The notes beneath the pieces were generated by a model. It saw nothing but the letters and a program-made list of their open reading frames with translations, had not been told where the DNA came from and did no database searches. A stretch of 64,000 nucleotides of DNA from contig CAVWVF010000003.1 of the NCBI GenBank assembly GCA_963758335.1, positions 372,001 to 436,000 of the forward strand, read 5' to 3'. Position 1 is the stretch's first letter. Each line of letters opens with the position of its first letter. Positions 48,017 through 58,128 of the stretch are shown piece by piece. A program made the position numbers and the translations under genes. The DNA comes from Roseiarcus sp963758335 (lineage in GTDB: Bacteria; Pseudomonadota; Alphaproteobacteria; Rhizobiales; Beijerinckiaceae).

Positions 48017-49901
48017 GTCGAGTAGCGGAGGGGAATTTCACCCCTCCGCCCTCACAGAACCGGACGTGAGACTCTCGCCTCATCCGGCTCCTACACTCCA
48101 GCCTCCGGCCGCACGCCGAGCTGCCACAGGACGAACAGATTGGGGTCCCGCCGCGCGATGCGTCCCAGCCAGTGCATGGATGCGCGTTCCCGTCGCTTGA
48201 ACCGCTTGAACTTCCGTCGCGCCCATCGAGCGAGAGCCTCGTTGAGATGGCGGAGCACCTGAACACACTTCGAGCGATAGTACCGTCCGTAGTAGTTCAG
48301 CCAGCCCCGCACCACGGGGTTGGTGAGGCGAGCCAAGTCCTCCAGGCGCTGGTTGTTTCTGGTGGACGCCATTCGCCACTTACGAATGGTTTGTCGGATC
48401 GCCTTGGCGGCCTTGTTGCTGATCGCCGGCAAGAAGCTGATGAAATGCTTCCCCCACCGATTTTTCGCGCGTCGAGGTTGGAAGGAGTAGCCGAGGAAGT
48501 CGAACTTCACATGCTCGTACCGCCCCGGCCGGTCATCGTCCTTGCAGTAGACGATCCTGGTCTTCTCAGGATGAAGCTCCAGGCCGCAGTCTGCAAACCG
48601 ACCCCGGATGGCTTCCAGCACGGATCGGGCTTCCTCCTCGCTCCTGCAGTGGACGATGGCGTCGTCCGCGAATCGTTCGAACCGAATGCTCGGATACTCT
48701 CGATGCATCCACAGATCGAACGCATAGTGCAGGAACAGATTGGCAAGCAGCGGACTGACGACGCCCCCTTGCGGGGTCCCCTTCGTCCGCTCCATGAGAG
48801 TCCCATCCGGACGCTCGACAGGGGCGCGCAGCCACCGTCCAACATACAGACGGACCCAGGCAAGATCCGTGTGGTGCGCCACGGCGCGTTCGACGAGGTC
48901 ATGTGGAATGGAATCAAAAAAGGTCTTGATGTCCAGATCGATGACCCAGTCGGTGTCCCAGCAGCGTTTCCGCGCCGCCCCGACTGCGTCAAGCGCAGAA
49001 CGGCCGGGCCGATAGCCGTAGGAGTCAGGGTGAAACCGAGGTTCCACCAGCGGCTCCAGCACCATCTTCACGACTGCCTGCGCCACGCGATCGGAAACGG
49101 TGGGAATGCCGAGAGGGCGCTTGCCGCCGTTGTCCTTCGGTATCTCGACGAGCCGCACAGGCGGCGGATGATACGAACCCGACGACATTCGATTCCAGAC
49201 CTTGTACAGGTTGCCCTTCAGGTTCTGTTCGTATGCCGCCAGGGACACCCCATCCACGCCCGCAGCACCGCGGTTCGCCTTCACCCGCTGGTAGGCTTCC
49301 CAAACGAGTTGCTTCGGAATGTCATAAGGCTTCGCCTCAGACACCGGCTCCTCCCCTCTCGGGTTGGCGTGCGCCTTCGGCCAGAGTGTCGGGTCCCTTC
49401 GCTCCGCCCGCATTGCCAAGCTTCTTCGCTACTACGAACCCGTCCGTCCCTGCGCCCCGCATCGGTACTCGGCTCCTTACGGTTCTGCCGCTTGGAGGTC
49501 TCCCTTGGCATCGAGGCGCCAGGTTCCCACGTTCCGCACAAGAGCCTCTCGCTGGTCTCACGCCGTCTTCATGCCGGTCGCCGCTCGGCCGGTCGGCAGG
49601 CTCCCTCCGAGCTTCGTCCCAGGCCAACAACTGGAGCTTGGTTTCGGCGACATTCCAACGCTTTCGACACGTCATCAACGGTTCACTCGCGTTCGTCTTA
49701 CCAGCGCACACCTGACGGGTTATCCCGCCTTTTCCGCAACGCTCACCACCCCGGCCGTTATGCCGGCGCAGCTTGCGGTGGTTTGGACCCTGATCCTGCA
49801 ATCCGAGTCCGAGGGGCCAACCCTCATCTCTTGTGCAGCAAGGCTGCTTGAAGTTGGCTTCCGTTACATCAGAGCCTCCTCTTCGCGCCGTCGTGGCGCA
49901 C
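48017..49901 (-). mobile_element. Group II intron, full length
   Basis: On the minus strand the intron starts GTGCGCCACGACGG at 49901. It has a domain V hairpin close to the 3' end (GAGCCGGATGAGGCG, GAGA loop region, CACGTCCGGTTC) and a domain VI hairpin (GGAGGGGTGAAATTCCCCTC). It ends CTACTCGAC at 48017. The length of 1885 bp is normal. A complete maturase gene lies inside. The flanking exons are istA sequence of IS21 copy 2: ...AGCGATCCGCG on one side and CTGAAATCA on the other, about 10 bp from the end of element U copy C. Confidence 0.88.
48091..49344 (-). CDS. Group II intron reverse transcriptase/maturase
   Basis: A 417-aa protein from a GTG preceded by GGGGAGGAG; the longer frame to 49419 extends into structured intron RNA. 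Reverse transcriptase motifs are AGVDGVSLAAYE, KRPLGIPTVSDRVAQ, WVIDLDIKTFFDSI (catalytic Asp), GTPQGGVVSPLLANLFLHY and the active site RFADDAIVHC. A maturase (X) domain follows, with NPVVRGWLNYYGRYYR. No HNH endonuclease domain is visible at the C-terminus. It splices and reverse-transcribes its own intron. It is intact and may be active. Confidence 0.92.
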   Translation of the reverse strand: MSEAKPYDIPKQLVWEAYQRVKANRGAAGVDGVSLAAYEQNLKGNLYKVWNRMSSGSYHPPPVRLVEIPKDNGGKRPLGIPTVSDRVAQAVVKMVLEPLVEPRFHPDSYGYRPGRSALDAVGAARKRCWDTDWVIDLDIKTFFDSIPHDLVERAVAHHTDLAWVRLYVGRWLRAPVERPDGTLMERTKGTPQGGVVSPLLANLFLHYAFDLWMHREYPSIRFERFADDAIVHCRSEEEARSVLEAIRGRFADCGLELHPEKTRIVYCKDDDRPGRYEHVKFDFLGYSFQPRRAKNRWGKHFISFLPAISNKAAKAIRQTIRKWRMASTRNNQRLEDLARLTNPVVRGWLNYYGRYYRSKCVQVLRHLNEALARWARRKFKRFKRRERASMHWLGRIARRDPNLFVLWQLGVRPEAGV

Positions 49902-50588
49902 AGCGATCCGCGAACTGGTCGATCAGCTCAACGATCGGCCAATGCGCGGCTGGGGCGCCACCCGACGCGCGCTCTATGAGCAGGTCGACCGGCCCGCCCT
50001 GCGGGAGCTGCCGCCGGCGGCCTACGAATATGCTGACTGGAAGCGCTGCCGGGTCAACCTCGACTACCACGTCGAGATCGACAAGCACTTCTACTCGGTG
50101 CCGTTCCGGCTGCTCCGCGAAGAGGTGGAAGCGCGCATCACTGCAAAGACGGTGGAGATCTTCCACCACGGCAAGCTGGTCGCCGCCCATCTGCGTAGCC
50201 TGCGGCCGTACCGCCCGACCACGCTCGCCGACCACATGCCGAGTTCGCACCGGCGCTACCGCGACTGGACGCACGAGCGGATCCTGCGAGAGGCGGCAGC
50301 GATCGGCGACGACGCCGCGGCGTTGGTCGAGATCATCCTGCGTTCGCGCCCGCATCCCGAGCAGGGGTTCCGCTCCTGCATCGGCATTCTCCGGCTGGCG
50401 ACGCGCTACGACGCCGAGCGGCTGGATGCCGCCTGCGCACGGGCGCTCGCCCTGGGCACCCGCTCGTACAGCTCGGTCGCTGCGATCCTGAAGAATGCCC
50501 AGGACAGGAAGCCGCGCGAGCCGGACCACCCCAGCCTGTTCCACGAGAACATCCGCGGCCCCGGCTACTACCATTGAAAGGAGAGACG

Positions 50589-51359
50589 ATGCTGACCCAC
50601 CCTCTGGCCGAGCGCCTGCGCAGCCTCGGCATGGCCGCCATGGCCGATGCGTTCCTCGAGATGCAGACCACGTCGGCCGCCACCGATCTCACCCGCGAGG
50701 ACTGGCTCGGCCTGCTGCTCGACCGCGAAGTGACCGCGCGCGACAACAAGCGTCTCGGCCGACGATTGCGCCAGGCCAGATTGCGCCAGAACGCTGTGGT
50801 CGAGGATACCGACTTCCGCACCCCGCGCGGTCTGGACCGTGCCCTGTTCCACAAACTCACTGGCTGTGACTGGATCCGTCACAGCCAGCACCTGGTGATC
50901 GGCGGTCCGACGGGTACCGGCAAATCGTGGCTGGCCTGCGCTCTGGGACACAAGGCCTGCCGGGAAGGCTTCTCGGTGCTCGATCGGCGTGCGCCGCGGC
51001 TGTTCGCCGAGCTCGCCACCGCCCGTGGTGAAGGAAGGCTGCCGCGGATGCTGGCGATGCTGGAGCGCACCAGGCTGCTGATCATCGACGACTGGGGTCC
51101 GGAACCGCTGACCGCCGAGCAGCGGCGAGATCTGCTGGAGATCGTCGATGACCGGTACGAGAAGGGCTCGCTGCTGGTGACCAGCCAGGTCCCCGTGACG
51201 CGCTGGCACGAACTGGTCGGCGATCCGACGATCGGCGATGCCATCCTCGACCGCGTCGTGCACCGCGCCCATCGCATCGAGCTGAAGGGGCCGAGTCTAC
51301 GCAAGCGTCACGCTGTCAGTGCTCCGACGGAGGGCGACAGCTCTGCCGCTGTCCGATGA
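50589..51359 (+). CDS. istB: IS21 helper ATPase IstB, copy 2
   Basis: A 256-aa AAA+ ATPase starting MLTHPLAERLRSLGMAAMAD after AAAGGAGAG. Walker A is GGPTGTGKSWLACALG and Walker B is RLLIIDDWGPEPLTAEQ; ILDRVVHRAHRIELKG follows. It is intact, whereas its istA partner is split. The protein is distantly related to the copy 3 IstB, so the two elements are not recent duplicates. Confidence 0.93.
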   Translation: MLTHPLAERLRSLGMAAMADAFLEMQTTSAATDLTREDWLGLLLDREVTARDNKRLGRRLRQARLRQNAVVEDTDFRTPRGLDRALFHKLTGCDWIRHSQHLVIGGPTGTGKSWLACALGHKACREGFSVLDRRAPRLFAELATARGEGRLPRMLAMLERTRLLIIDDWGPEPLTAEQRRDLLEIVDDRYEKGSLLVTSQVPVTRWHELVGDPTIGDAILDRVVHRAHRIELKGPSLRKRHAVSAPTEGDSSAAVR

Positions 51360-51455
51360 ACACCGGTCCGCTCCGAGCCTGCCGATCACGCCGCCTGAGC
51401 CGCGGCTCACCCGGCTATCACCCATTGCATTGCGTTACGTAACGGGAATCCCGCC

Positions 51456-51779
51456 ATGCCAAGAGGCCGACACCCCGAAGCTGAGCACCCGCTCAGCAAC
51501 GCCGAACGCCAAGCCCGCTATCGCGCGCGCCGCGAAGCCCACAAGGCAGTGCCCGTCGTCCGATATCGGCGGCCTGCCGACCGGCGCACCCGCCCGCAGC
51601 GCTGGCTCGACACGGTCGCCGGGCTCCTCGCCCTGCAAGCCGAATACGCCGCCTGGTACGACGCCTTGCCGGATAGCCTCCGCGACACCCCTACTGCTGC
51701 GGCCTTGCAGGCCATCGTCGATCTGGATCTAGATGAACTCGCCGCCATCGTGCCGCCGCGGGGGTACGGACGCGATTGA
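51456..51779 (+). CDS. Conserved third gene of IS21 copy 2, 107 aa, unknown function
   Basis: The protein reads MPRGRHPEAEHPLSNAERQA, then RYRARREAHKAVPVVRYRRP, LLALQAEYAAWYDALPDSLR and AIVDLDLDELAAIVPPRGYG. It is basic at the N-terminus and acidic at the C-terminus. It lies about 95 bp after istB, inside the element's ends. A broken homologue is at 47156 in IS21 copy 3. Conservation across two elements suggests a function in transposition or regulation, but no domain is recognised. Confidence 0.7.
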   Translation: MPRGRHPEAEHPLSNAERQARYRARREAHKAVPVVRYRRPADRRTRPQRWLDTVAGLLALQAEYAAWYDALPDSLRDTPTAAALQAIVDLDLDELAAIVPPRGYGRD

Positions 51780-52087
51780 CCGGCCAGGAGCAAGCAATGT
51801 GCATCCGCAACTATCGGGGAAAATATGCCGAGCCGCGCTGGCGCCGCTTGACGAACACCAAGGAAAGATGAGACGGGACAACCGTCAGTGGCAACCACCC
51901 ACCGTGACGGCGTGCCGCTCGCCAGCGCCCGCTCAGGCCAGCGCGAGCGGGTGTTCATGATCACCGGAATCGGTGTTCATGATCGAACGGATTAACCGTT
52001 CAAGATCACCGGAATGCGCATCCCTCCCGGCAAAGGTCAGCCAACCAGCCGGAAGCGAGCCTTGCATGGCGTGCGGCGACGCCCGTC

Positions 52088-52768
52088 GTGAAGCGTAGGC
52101 ATGGCGCTCAGCCGACGCGCAAGCGCGGACGCCCGCGCAAGGACGAGGAACGGCCAAAACCAGAGCCGACGCGCCTCGAACGGCAGACCACGCAGAACCT
52201 CGATCAGATGCTCGCCGATCTGCCCACCGCGTGCGATGTCGGCTCCAAGAAGAACAGCAAGGGCTACAAGGAAACCTGGATCGGCTACAAACTGCATCTG
52301 GATGTCGCCTGCGGCCAAATCCCGGTCTCCTGCGGACTGACCTCGGCTTCCGTCCACGACAGTCAGGTCGCCATTCCCTTGATGACCATGACCGGCGCCC
52401 GCGTCTCCTATCTCTACAATCTAATGGATGCGGCCTACGACGCCGCCGCCATCCATGACCACAGCAAGGCGCTCGGCCATGCGCCGATCATCGATCGCAA
52501 CTTTCGCGCCCAGCACGAAGCCAAGGCCGAATGGGCCAAAGAAGTCGAGCGCATGAAACTCATCCATATGCCCGATCCGGACGACGTGATTTTTAATTTT
52601 CGCACCCTGGCCGAACGCGTCAACGCCCGACTGAAGGATGAATTCGGCGCACGGTCCGTGCGCGTGCGCGGCGCGATCAAGGTCAAATGCCACCTCATGT
52701 TCGGCGTGGTGGCACTCGCGGTCGATCAAATACTCCGCGTCACGCAGCTCAGGCTCGCGCCGGCCTGA
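52088..52768 (+). pseudogene. DDE transposase, C-terminal part (IS4/IS5-like)
   Basis: The frame opens abruptly with KRGRPRKDEERPKPEPTRLE. It continues DVGSKKNSKGYKETWIGYKL, HLDVACGQIPVSCGLTSASV, LYNLMDAAYDAAAIHDHSKA and ends TLAERVNARLKDEFGARSVR, VRGAIKVKCHLMFGVVALAV. The second Asp (DAAYDA) and the Glu region are present; the N-terminal domain with the first Asp is missing. It directly follows the second part of the group II fragment. The family is not certain. Confidence 0.6.
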
Positions 52769-52890
52769 GCGCCGGCCCCTCCGCCCCGCGAACACAGGGA
52801 AAATTCGCCGCGTTCGATGAATTTTGCAAGAGGCTCAGCGGTCCACACCTTTTTCGTGAACCTCGATCCAAGAATGAGAACCGTTGGAGC

Positions 52891-53313
52891 ATGACGGTCC
52901 ACAATCGCGGGCCAGCAGCCGCGCGGCATGTTCTTGTAAGGCTGCAAAGCGCCACTACGCCGCCACGATTCGGTAGATGGACGGCCGACTATCCCTACCC
53001 AGTTTATCCGGTGGGGACAATTACGAACGACCCGGCACAGACCTCAAGCCCACAGCGCCAATTCAACCCTGAAAGCCATGAATATTACGAAATCGTGCGC
53101 GGATGGGAAACCGAGGACGGAAAGCTGAACACATCGCTCAACACCAAAGGCGGGGGACATAACGATATCTACATTGAGCCCGATGAACGATGGCGTCTTC
53201 ACTACGAGGTGACTTCGGAAAATGCGGACCCGGTCCATTTCACTTTGGAAATCTTCGTCGAGTCAAACGAAGTGAAAGTGTCCATGGTCGATGCGCGCAA
53301 ACGCGCTAACTAA
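52891..53313 (+). CDS. Hypothetical protein, probably 5'-truncated
   Basis: A 140-aa frame starting MTVHNRGPAAARHVLVRLQS and containing RGWETEDGKLNTSLNTKGGG and EPDERWRLHYEVTSENADPV, ending VDARKRAN. The frame is open upstream to the transposase fragment (CKRLSGPHLFREPRSKNENR), so the real N-terminus may be lost. The pattern of beta strands with NRG and PV steps resembles a CARDB/immunoglobulin-like fold, which is only a guess. It is not mobile-element sequence that I recognise. Confidence 0.45.
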   Translation: MTVHNRGPAAARHVLVRLQSATTPPRFGRWTADYPYPVYPVGTITNDPAQTSSPQRQFNPESHEYYEIVRGWETEDGKLNTSLNTKGGGHNDIYIEPDERWRLHYEVTSENADPVHFTLEIFVESNEVKVSMVDARKRAN

Positions 53314-53564
53314 GGCATCCAAAGGCGGGCGTTGGCGATGGTACCCTTGAGGGGGTGCGCACTGACCGAGGGGGATAGCCGCAACCCTCACGATCAGGTC
53401 GCTTAGGTCCTCGCCAGCCCCCCGCTCCCCCCGGCCGCGACCGAGGGTGACTGCGCGGCGACCGAACGCCAGACCGAACGCCCCCACCGGGGGACCGGCC
53501 GCGCCGCGAATGTCAGAACCCTCAGACGATTTTTCGCCAAAATAAGTCGGGGTCCCCCCGCGCC

Positions 53565-54324
53565 CTATCGATTGGCGCAAGCACCTACTAAAAAGCGAGA
53601 GCCGTCCTCCCAGTGGCCGAGCACGTATATGTAGGCGTCTGTTGGCATCACCTGCCCAGAAGCGGACATTCTAGATTGAGCTTCTGCTACCCTCCTCTCG
53701 ATGATCTTCGGGATTTTTCCCTCTGGCTCTGCGTGAGCCACTAGCTGGGCGTACGTGTTGGGTCCGATTTCCAAGGAGGCCAAGCGAAAGCTCGAACTCG
53801 AACTCGTGCCTTGGCTCGACGTCGCCATCTGTCACGAATAAGGTCAGCGCGGTCAGCTTCCCGGTTCCGGGAGGTGCGGGTTCGATGAAAATCACCTCAC
53901 GCCATTCATCGACTGGTCGCTGTTCGGGAAGCACCGCAAGCTCTGCCGTTGGAAAATAGAGCCGAAAGGCAATTGTTGTGTTCGGGAACGCGCGTGGCGG
54001 CCTGTCCCAGACTTCCCAAACTCGGTTTTCACCAGGATGAAGTAAGCTTGGGTCTTCCTTCAACGCCTCGGTCGTAAAGCCCATACGCCACCTGCCGGAT
54101 ACGTGCAGGCTCACCCTAGCTTGTTTGAAACTATCCCGACAGGCAATGTAGATATCTCCCTTCTTGTTGGCCCAAACTTTCCATGAGTTGGATGTCAGAC
54201 CATTGGGCAGGCCGACCGCGAACCGCACTTCACGTTTGCGGGTGGGGAGTATCCCCGCTTGCGTCAGCCGCGACGGAAAGGTCAGCGGATAAGGGTCGCC
54301 CATCGAGTGGCTGTCACGTCGCAC
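53565..54324 (-). pseudogene. Hypothetical protein, one frameshift
   Basis: The N-terminal frame (from 54324) gives GLPNGLTSNSWKVWANKKGD, IYIACRDSFKQARVSLHVSG, RPPRAFPNTTIAFRLYFPTA and LTALTLFVTDGDVEPRHEFE. It shifts near 53790, inside repeated TCGAGT units. The other frame finishes RLASLEIGPNTYAQLVAHAE, KIPKIIERRVAEAQSRMSAS and HWEDGSRFLVGACANR. The whole is about 250 aa, with no family I can name. The two frames make one sensible protein, so the shift is recent. Confidence 0.5.
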
Positions 54325-54369
54325 ATTCTTGAAGAAAACCTCCCGACACCGCAGCCAGAACTGCCATGG

Positions 54370-54554
54370 CGAGTGCTCTGGCTGACGGCTGCGCGTAGGC
54401 GCGAAGCCTCGGGACCGCCTTCGGCCAATCGTCGTGCGAGAGAACGGATCAAGTCTCGATCCGCATCGCGGCCCAGCACTTCAAAGCGCGCAAGGCCGCG
54501 CTCGCCGAGGCGGCTGCGGTAATTCTGAATGGCGCGCTTCTGAGAGGAGCCCAT
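54370..54554 (-). pseudogene. Type II antitoxin, 3'-truncated
   Basis: The start MGSSQKRAIQNYRSRLGERG is followed by LARFEVLGRDADRDLIRSLA and RRLAEGGPEASRLRAAVSQ. This N-terminal block belongs to an alphaproteobacterial antitoxin family normally followed by a PIN-domain toxin. After about 62 residues the sequence becomes unrelated and runs into the upstream end of the gene at 53565-54324. The toxin gene is absent. Confidence 0.6.
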
Positions 54555-54772
54555 GATGATCTCCGACTATTTCCAGCAATATATCTGGATATAGAGCGTA
54601 CATTCAAGTTTGCGGGACCATAGTTTATGAAAATGCATTGGAAGGGCTAATTTGTAGCCCATATCGTGCATTTTTCTGTTTCGGGGAGCCGGCAGGCGTT
54701 CTCCTGTTTGTTGACAAATAGGTGCCGTAAACGCAATTTATTGCCCCTTACATCGCAAAATCATAGATTGTC

Positions 54773-55583
54773 ATGCAAGCCCGCCAGCACAAGACCGCTA
54801 GCTTCCTATCGGCTCACCCGGTCTTCACGCGGGCTGAGTTTGCGGCGGCCTTGGGCCATCCGGCGAGTGCAGCCAATGTCACCAGCCTGCTTCGGCACCA
54901 TCTGCGCGCCGGCAACATCAAGCGTGTCAGTCGCGAGGTGTTCGCCGCCGTCCCGGCCCATCTGGCGGCGGACCGGATGGAGATCGACCGCTTCGCCGCG
55001 GCGAGCAAGCTGCGCTCCGACGGCGTTCTCGGGTTTCACTCCGCGCTCGAGCTGCATGGCATAGCGTATTCCGAGTTCAGCGAGGTCCAGCTCATCAGTG
55101 CCGGACGGACAGAACTTGTCGACCTGCCGTTCGGCGCCTGCCGCTTTGTTACCCCACCGAAGGCCTTAGTGGCGGCCGGCAAGGCTGACTACCTGGCCGT
55201 GACCATGGATCGGCAGGGGGGCTGTCCGTGTGACCGCGATCGAACGTACGGTCGTCGATGTCCTGCACCGGCCGGAACTCGCGGACGGCGTTGAGGAGGT
55301 CCTCAAATCGCTGGACCTGGTACGCTATCTCGACCCGGCGAAGGTCGCCGACTATGTCGAGTTGCTGGACAACCGGTCTATCGCCTCTGTTTCCGGCTGG
55401 TGGCTCGAGAAGCGGCGCGCGGTGCTCGGTGTGACCGACGATGTTTTGGCGCGCTTGCGGGCCCGGCTTCCGCGATCGAAGCACTACGCGCTGGGCGCCG
55501 AACCTGGTCATGCCGTTCTCGTCGAGTCGTGGCGTGTGCTTCTCCCGCCGCAGGCTGTCGACGCCGCCTTTGAAGGCGTCTGA
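54773..55583 (+). pseudogene. abiEi: AbiEi-type antitoxin/regulator, one frameshift
   Basis: The winged-helix N-terminus is HPVFTRAEFAAALGHPASAA with NVTSLLRHHLRAGNIKRVSR. Then come GVLGFHSALELHGIAYSEFS and LVDLPFGACRFVTPPKA. The frame breaks in a run of six G near 55217 and resumes VTAIERTVVDVLHRPELADG to the end at AAFEGV. AbiEi represses the abiE operon and antagonises the AbiEii nucleotidyltransferase in this phage-defence (type IV toxin-antitoxin) system. Its stop overlaps the start of abiEii (TGATG), a typical coupled arrangement. Confidence 0.8.
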
Positions 55584-55960
55584 TGGTCGCCTCGCGAGAA
55601 ACCCTTCAGGACCTTGCGGCCGAGCGGCAGCTTCAGCCCGCGACGCTGGAGCGCGTGATCCGGCTGATCGACATTCTCGACGCTTTTGGCGCCGACGCGC
55701 TGATCGGGCCGCGGATCGCCTTGAAGGGCGGCACGGCGCTCAACGTTTTCCATTCCGATCTGGACCGCCTCTCGGTCGATATCGATGTCAACTATGTCGG
55801 CGCGATTGAGAAGGAGCGCATGGATGCGGACCGGCCGGGCCTGGAAGATCGGATCGAGCGGCTGATGGAATCGAAAGGCTATGCCGCGCGGCGCGAGCCG
55901 TCGGAGCATGCAGGAGGCAAATGGATCTACCGCTATACCTCCGCGCTCGGCGGAGCGGGG

Positions 55961-56187
55961 CTCATGAATCCCCTCATTTGAAAAATGGCCTGATTTCGGC
56001 ACTTTTTGGCCCTTCAACGTGAGATCAGGGGAACGAAAACGCCGCTTTTGGAATGACGCGCCCTCATCAGCGATAATCGCGACGCAAAATCCGGTGCCGC
56101 AAAACTCGCAAGACGAGTATCTCGGGATCAAGATACGTATCTGAGGTTGCAAAATTGCCTGCGACGAAAAATGAGGGGATGGCTGAG
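55961..56187. mobile_element. MITE-like insertion, 227 bp, in abiEii
   Basis: The insert starts CTCATGAATCCCCTCATTT, and the complement of its end reads CTCAGCCATCCCCTCATTT: 19-bp inverted repeats with 15 matches. It is flanked by GGAGCGGGG on both sides (55952-55960 and 56188-56196), a 9-bp target duplication. It has no coding capacity. Removing it restores the abiEii frame across GGAGTIEID. It is a non-autonomous transposon; the parent IS is not in this window. Confidence 0.85.
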
Positions 56188-56494
56188 GGAGCGGGGACCA
56201 TCGAGATCGACATCAACTATCTCTACCGCAGTCCTCTTTACGGCGTAGATCGCATGCCGTCGGCGACAATCGGATCGTATCGAGCCACGAAGGTGCCGGT
56301 TCTCGACATCAACGAGATCGTCGCCGGCAAGATGGTCGCGCTGGTCACGCGGCGCGCCGCGCGCGATCTGTTCGATGCGCATCGGATCATCGCCATGCCG
56401 AATCTCGACTGGGCGAAGATTAAGGTGGCTACCTTGATGATCGGTGCGAGCGCCAAGAGCTTCGACTGGCGTACCGCTTCGCCCGAAGCGATCG

Positions 56495-57667
<1,173 letters not shown>

Positions 57668-57924
57668 CTGTGCTGACCATGTGCCTGCATGATCGGTATT
57701 TCGATGCCTTCGGCGGCCCAGCAGGCTGGATCGAAAGCGTCACGACCGAGTGCAGGGAGAAGCTCGCACCACTGTTTCAGCTGACGGCCGGAGAGAGGGC
57801 GTTTCTGGATGCCGTGCTCGAGCGGGGCGAGATCGATGCATCCTCGCTGGATGTTCCGGAACCCGTGCGCGCCGCGATAGAAGCCTCTCCTGCATTGCGA
57901 TGGAAAGCGCAGAACGTCAAAGCC

Positions 57925-57972
57925 TGGAAATCCAGCGACAAGTCGCAGCATGGAAATCCGGCGACAAGTCGC
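57925..57972 (+). repeat. Tandem duplication of a 22-bp segment at the 3' end of abiEii
   Basis: The sequence TGGAAATCC.GCGACAAGTCGC occurs at 57925 and again at 57951, separated by AGCA. The offset of 26 bp is not a multiple of three, so it changes the reading frame of the last residues of abiEii. One base differs between the units. Confidence 0.85.
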
Positions 57973-58128
57973 CGACATTACGAACTAGAAGAGCGCGGCG
58001 TGGCGACAGGCAGAGACGGTAAGTGGCTTCACGGCGACTGGTGTACGGCTTTTGCTGGTCAGGCACTACCAAGGCCGCATACGGGACGATGTAACTCGCA
58101 GCAAGGGACTTTGGTATAGGGGGGCGCA

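Larger units (their letters stand above)
42395..50577 (+). pseudogene. istA: IS21 transposase IstA split by element U and a group II intron
   Basis: The 5' part (42395 to about 43261) has LRLRFAQGLSQRAIGISLRL (helix-turn-helix), GERIFVDFAGHAMEVIDG (first Asp), GAPRQIVSDNLRAGITRACF (second Asp) and KAKVEVGVQVVQRWILARL (Glu), ending at FFSLAELN. The 3' part resumes at 49902 with IRELVDQLNDRPMRGWGATR, then DYHVEIDKHFYSVPFRLLRE, and ends at 50577. Rejoined, the sequence reads as a normal IstA of about 500 aa. The TGA at 50575 is followed directly by the istB ribosome-binding site. Confidence 0.9.
42199..52020 (+). mobile_element. IS21-family element, copy 2, containing nested insertions
   Basis: The outer ends are TGCGCGTTCCGG at 42199 and the complement of CCGGAATGCGCA ending at 52020. 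Several copies of a GATCGTGAACACCGATTCCG-type repeat sit inside each end. The 7-bp sequence TCCCTCC flanks both sides (42192-42198 and 52021-52027), a clean target duplication. Its own genes are istA (split), istB and a small third gene. Inside istA lie element U copy C (itself holding IS21 copy 3) and a group II intron, together about 6.6 kb. Confidence 0.9.

Noticed and set aside
48091..49344. Reverse transcriptase considered as a retron or diversity-generating element
   Set aside because: Domain V and VI hairpins, the GTGCG 5' end and the maturase domain show that it is a group II intron. No msr/msd-like or template/variable repeat pair was seen.
57925..57972. Short direct repeats considered as a CRISPR remnant
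   Set aside because: Only two units, 4 bp apart, one inside the end of abiEii; no spacer-sized unique sequence and no cas genes in the window.
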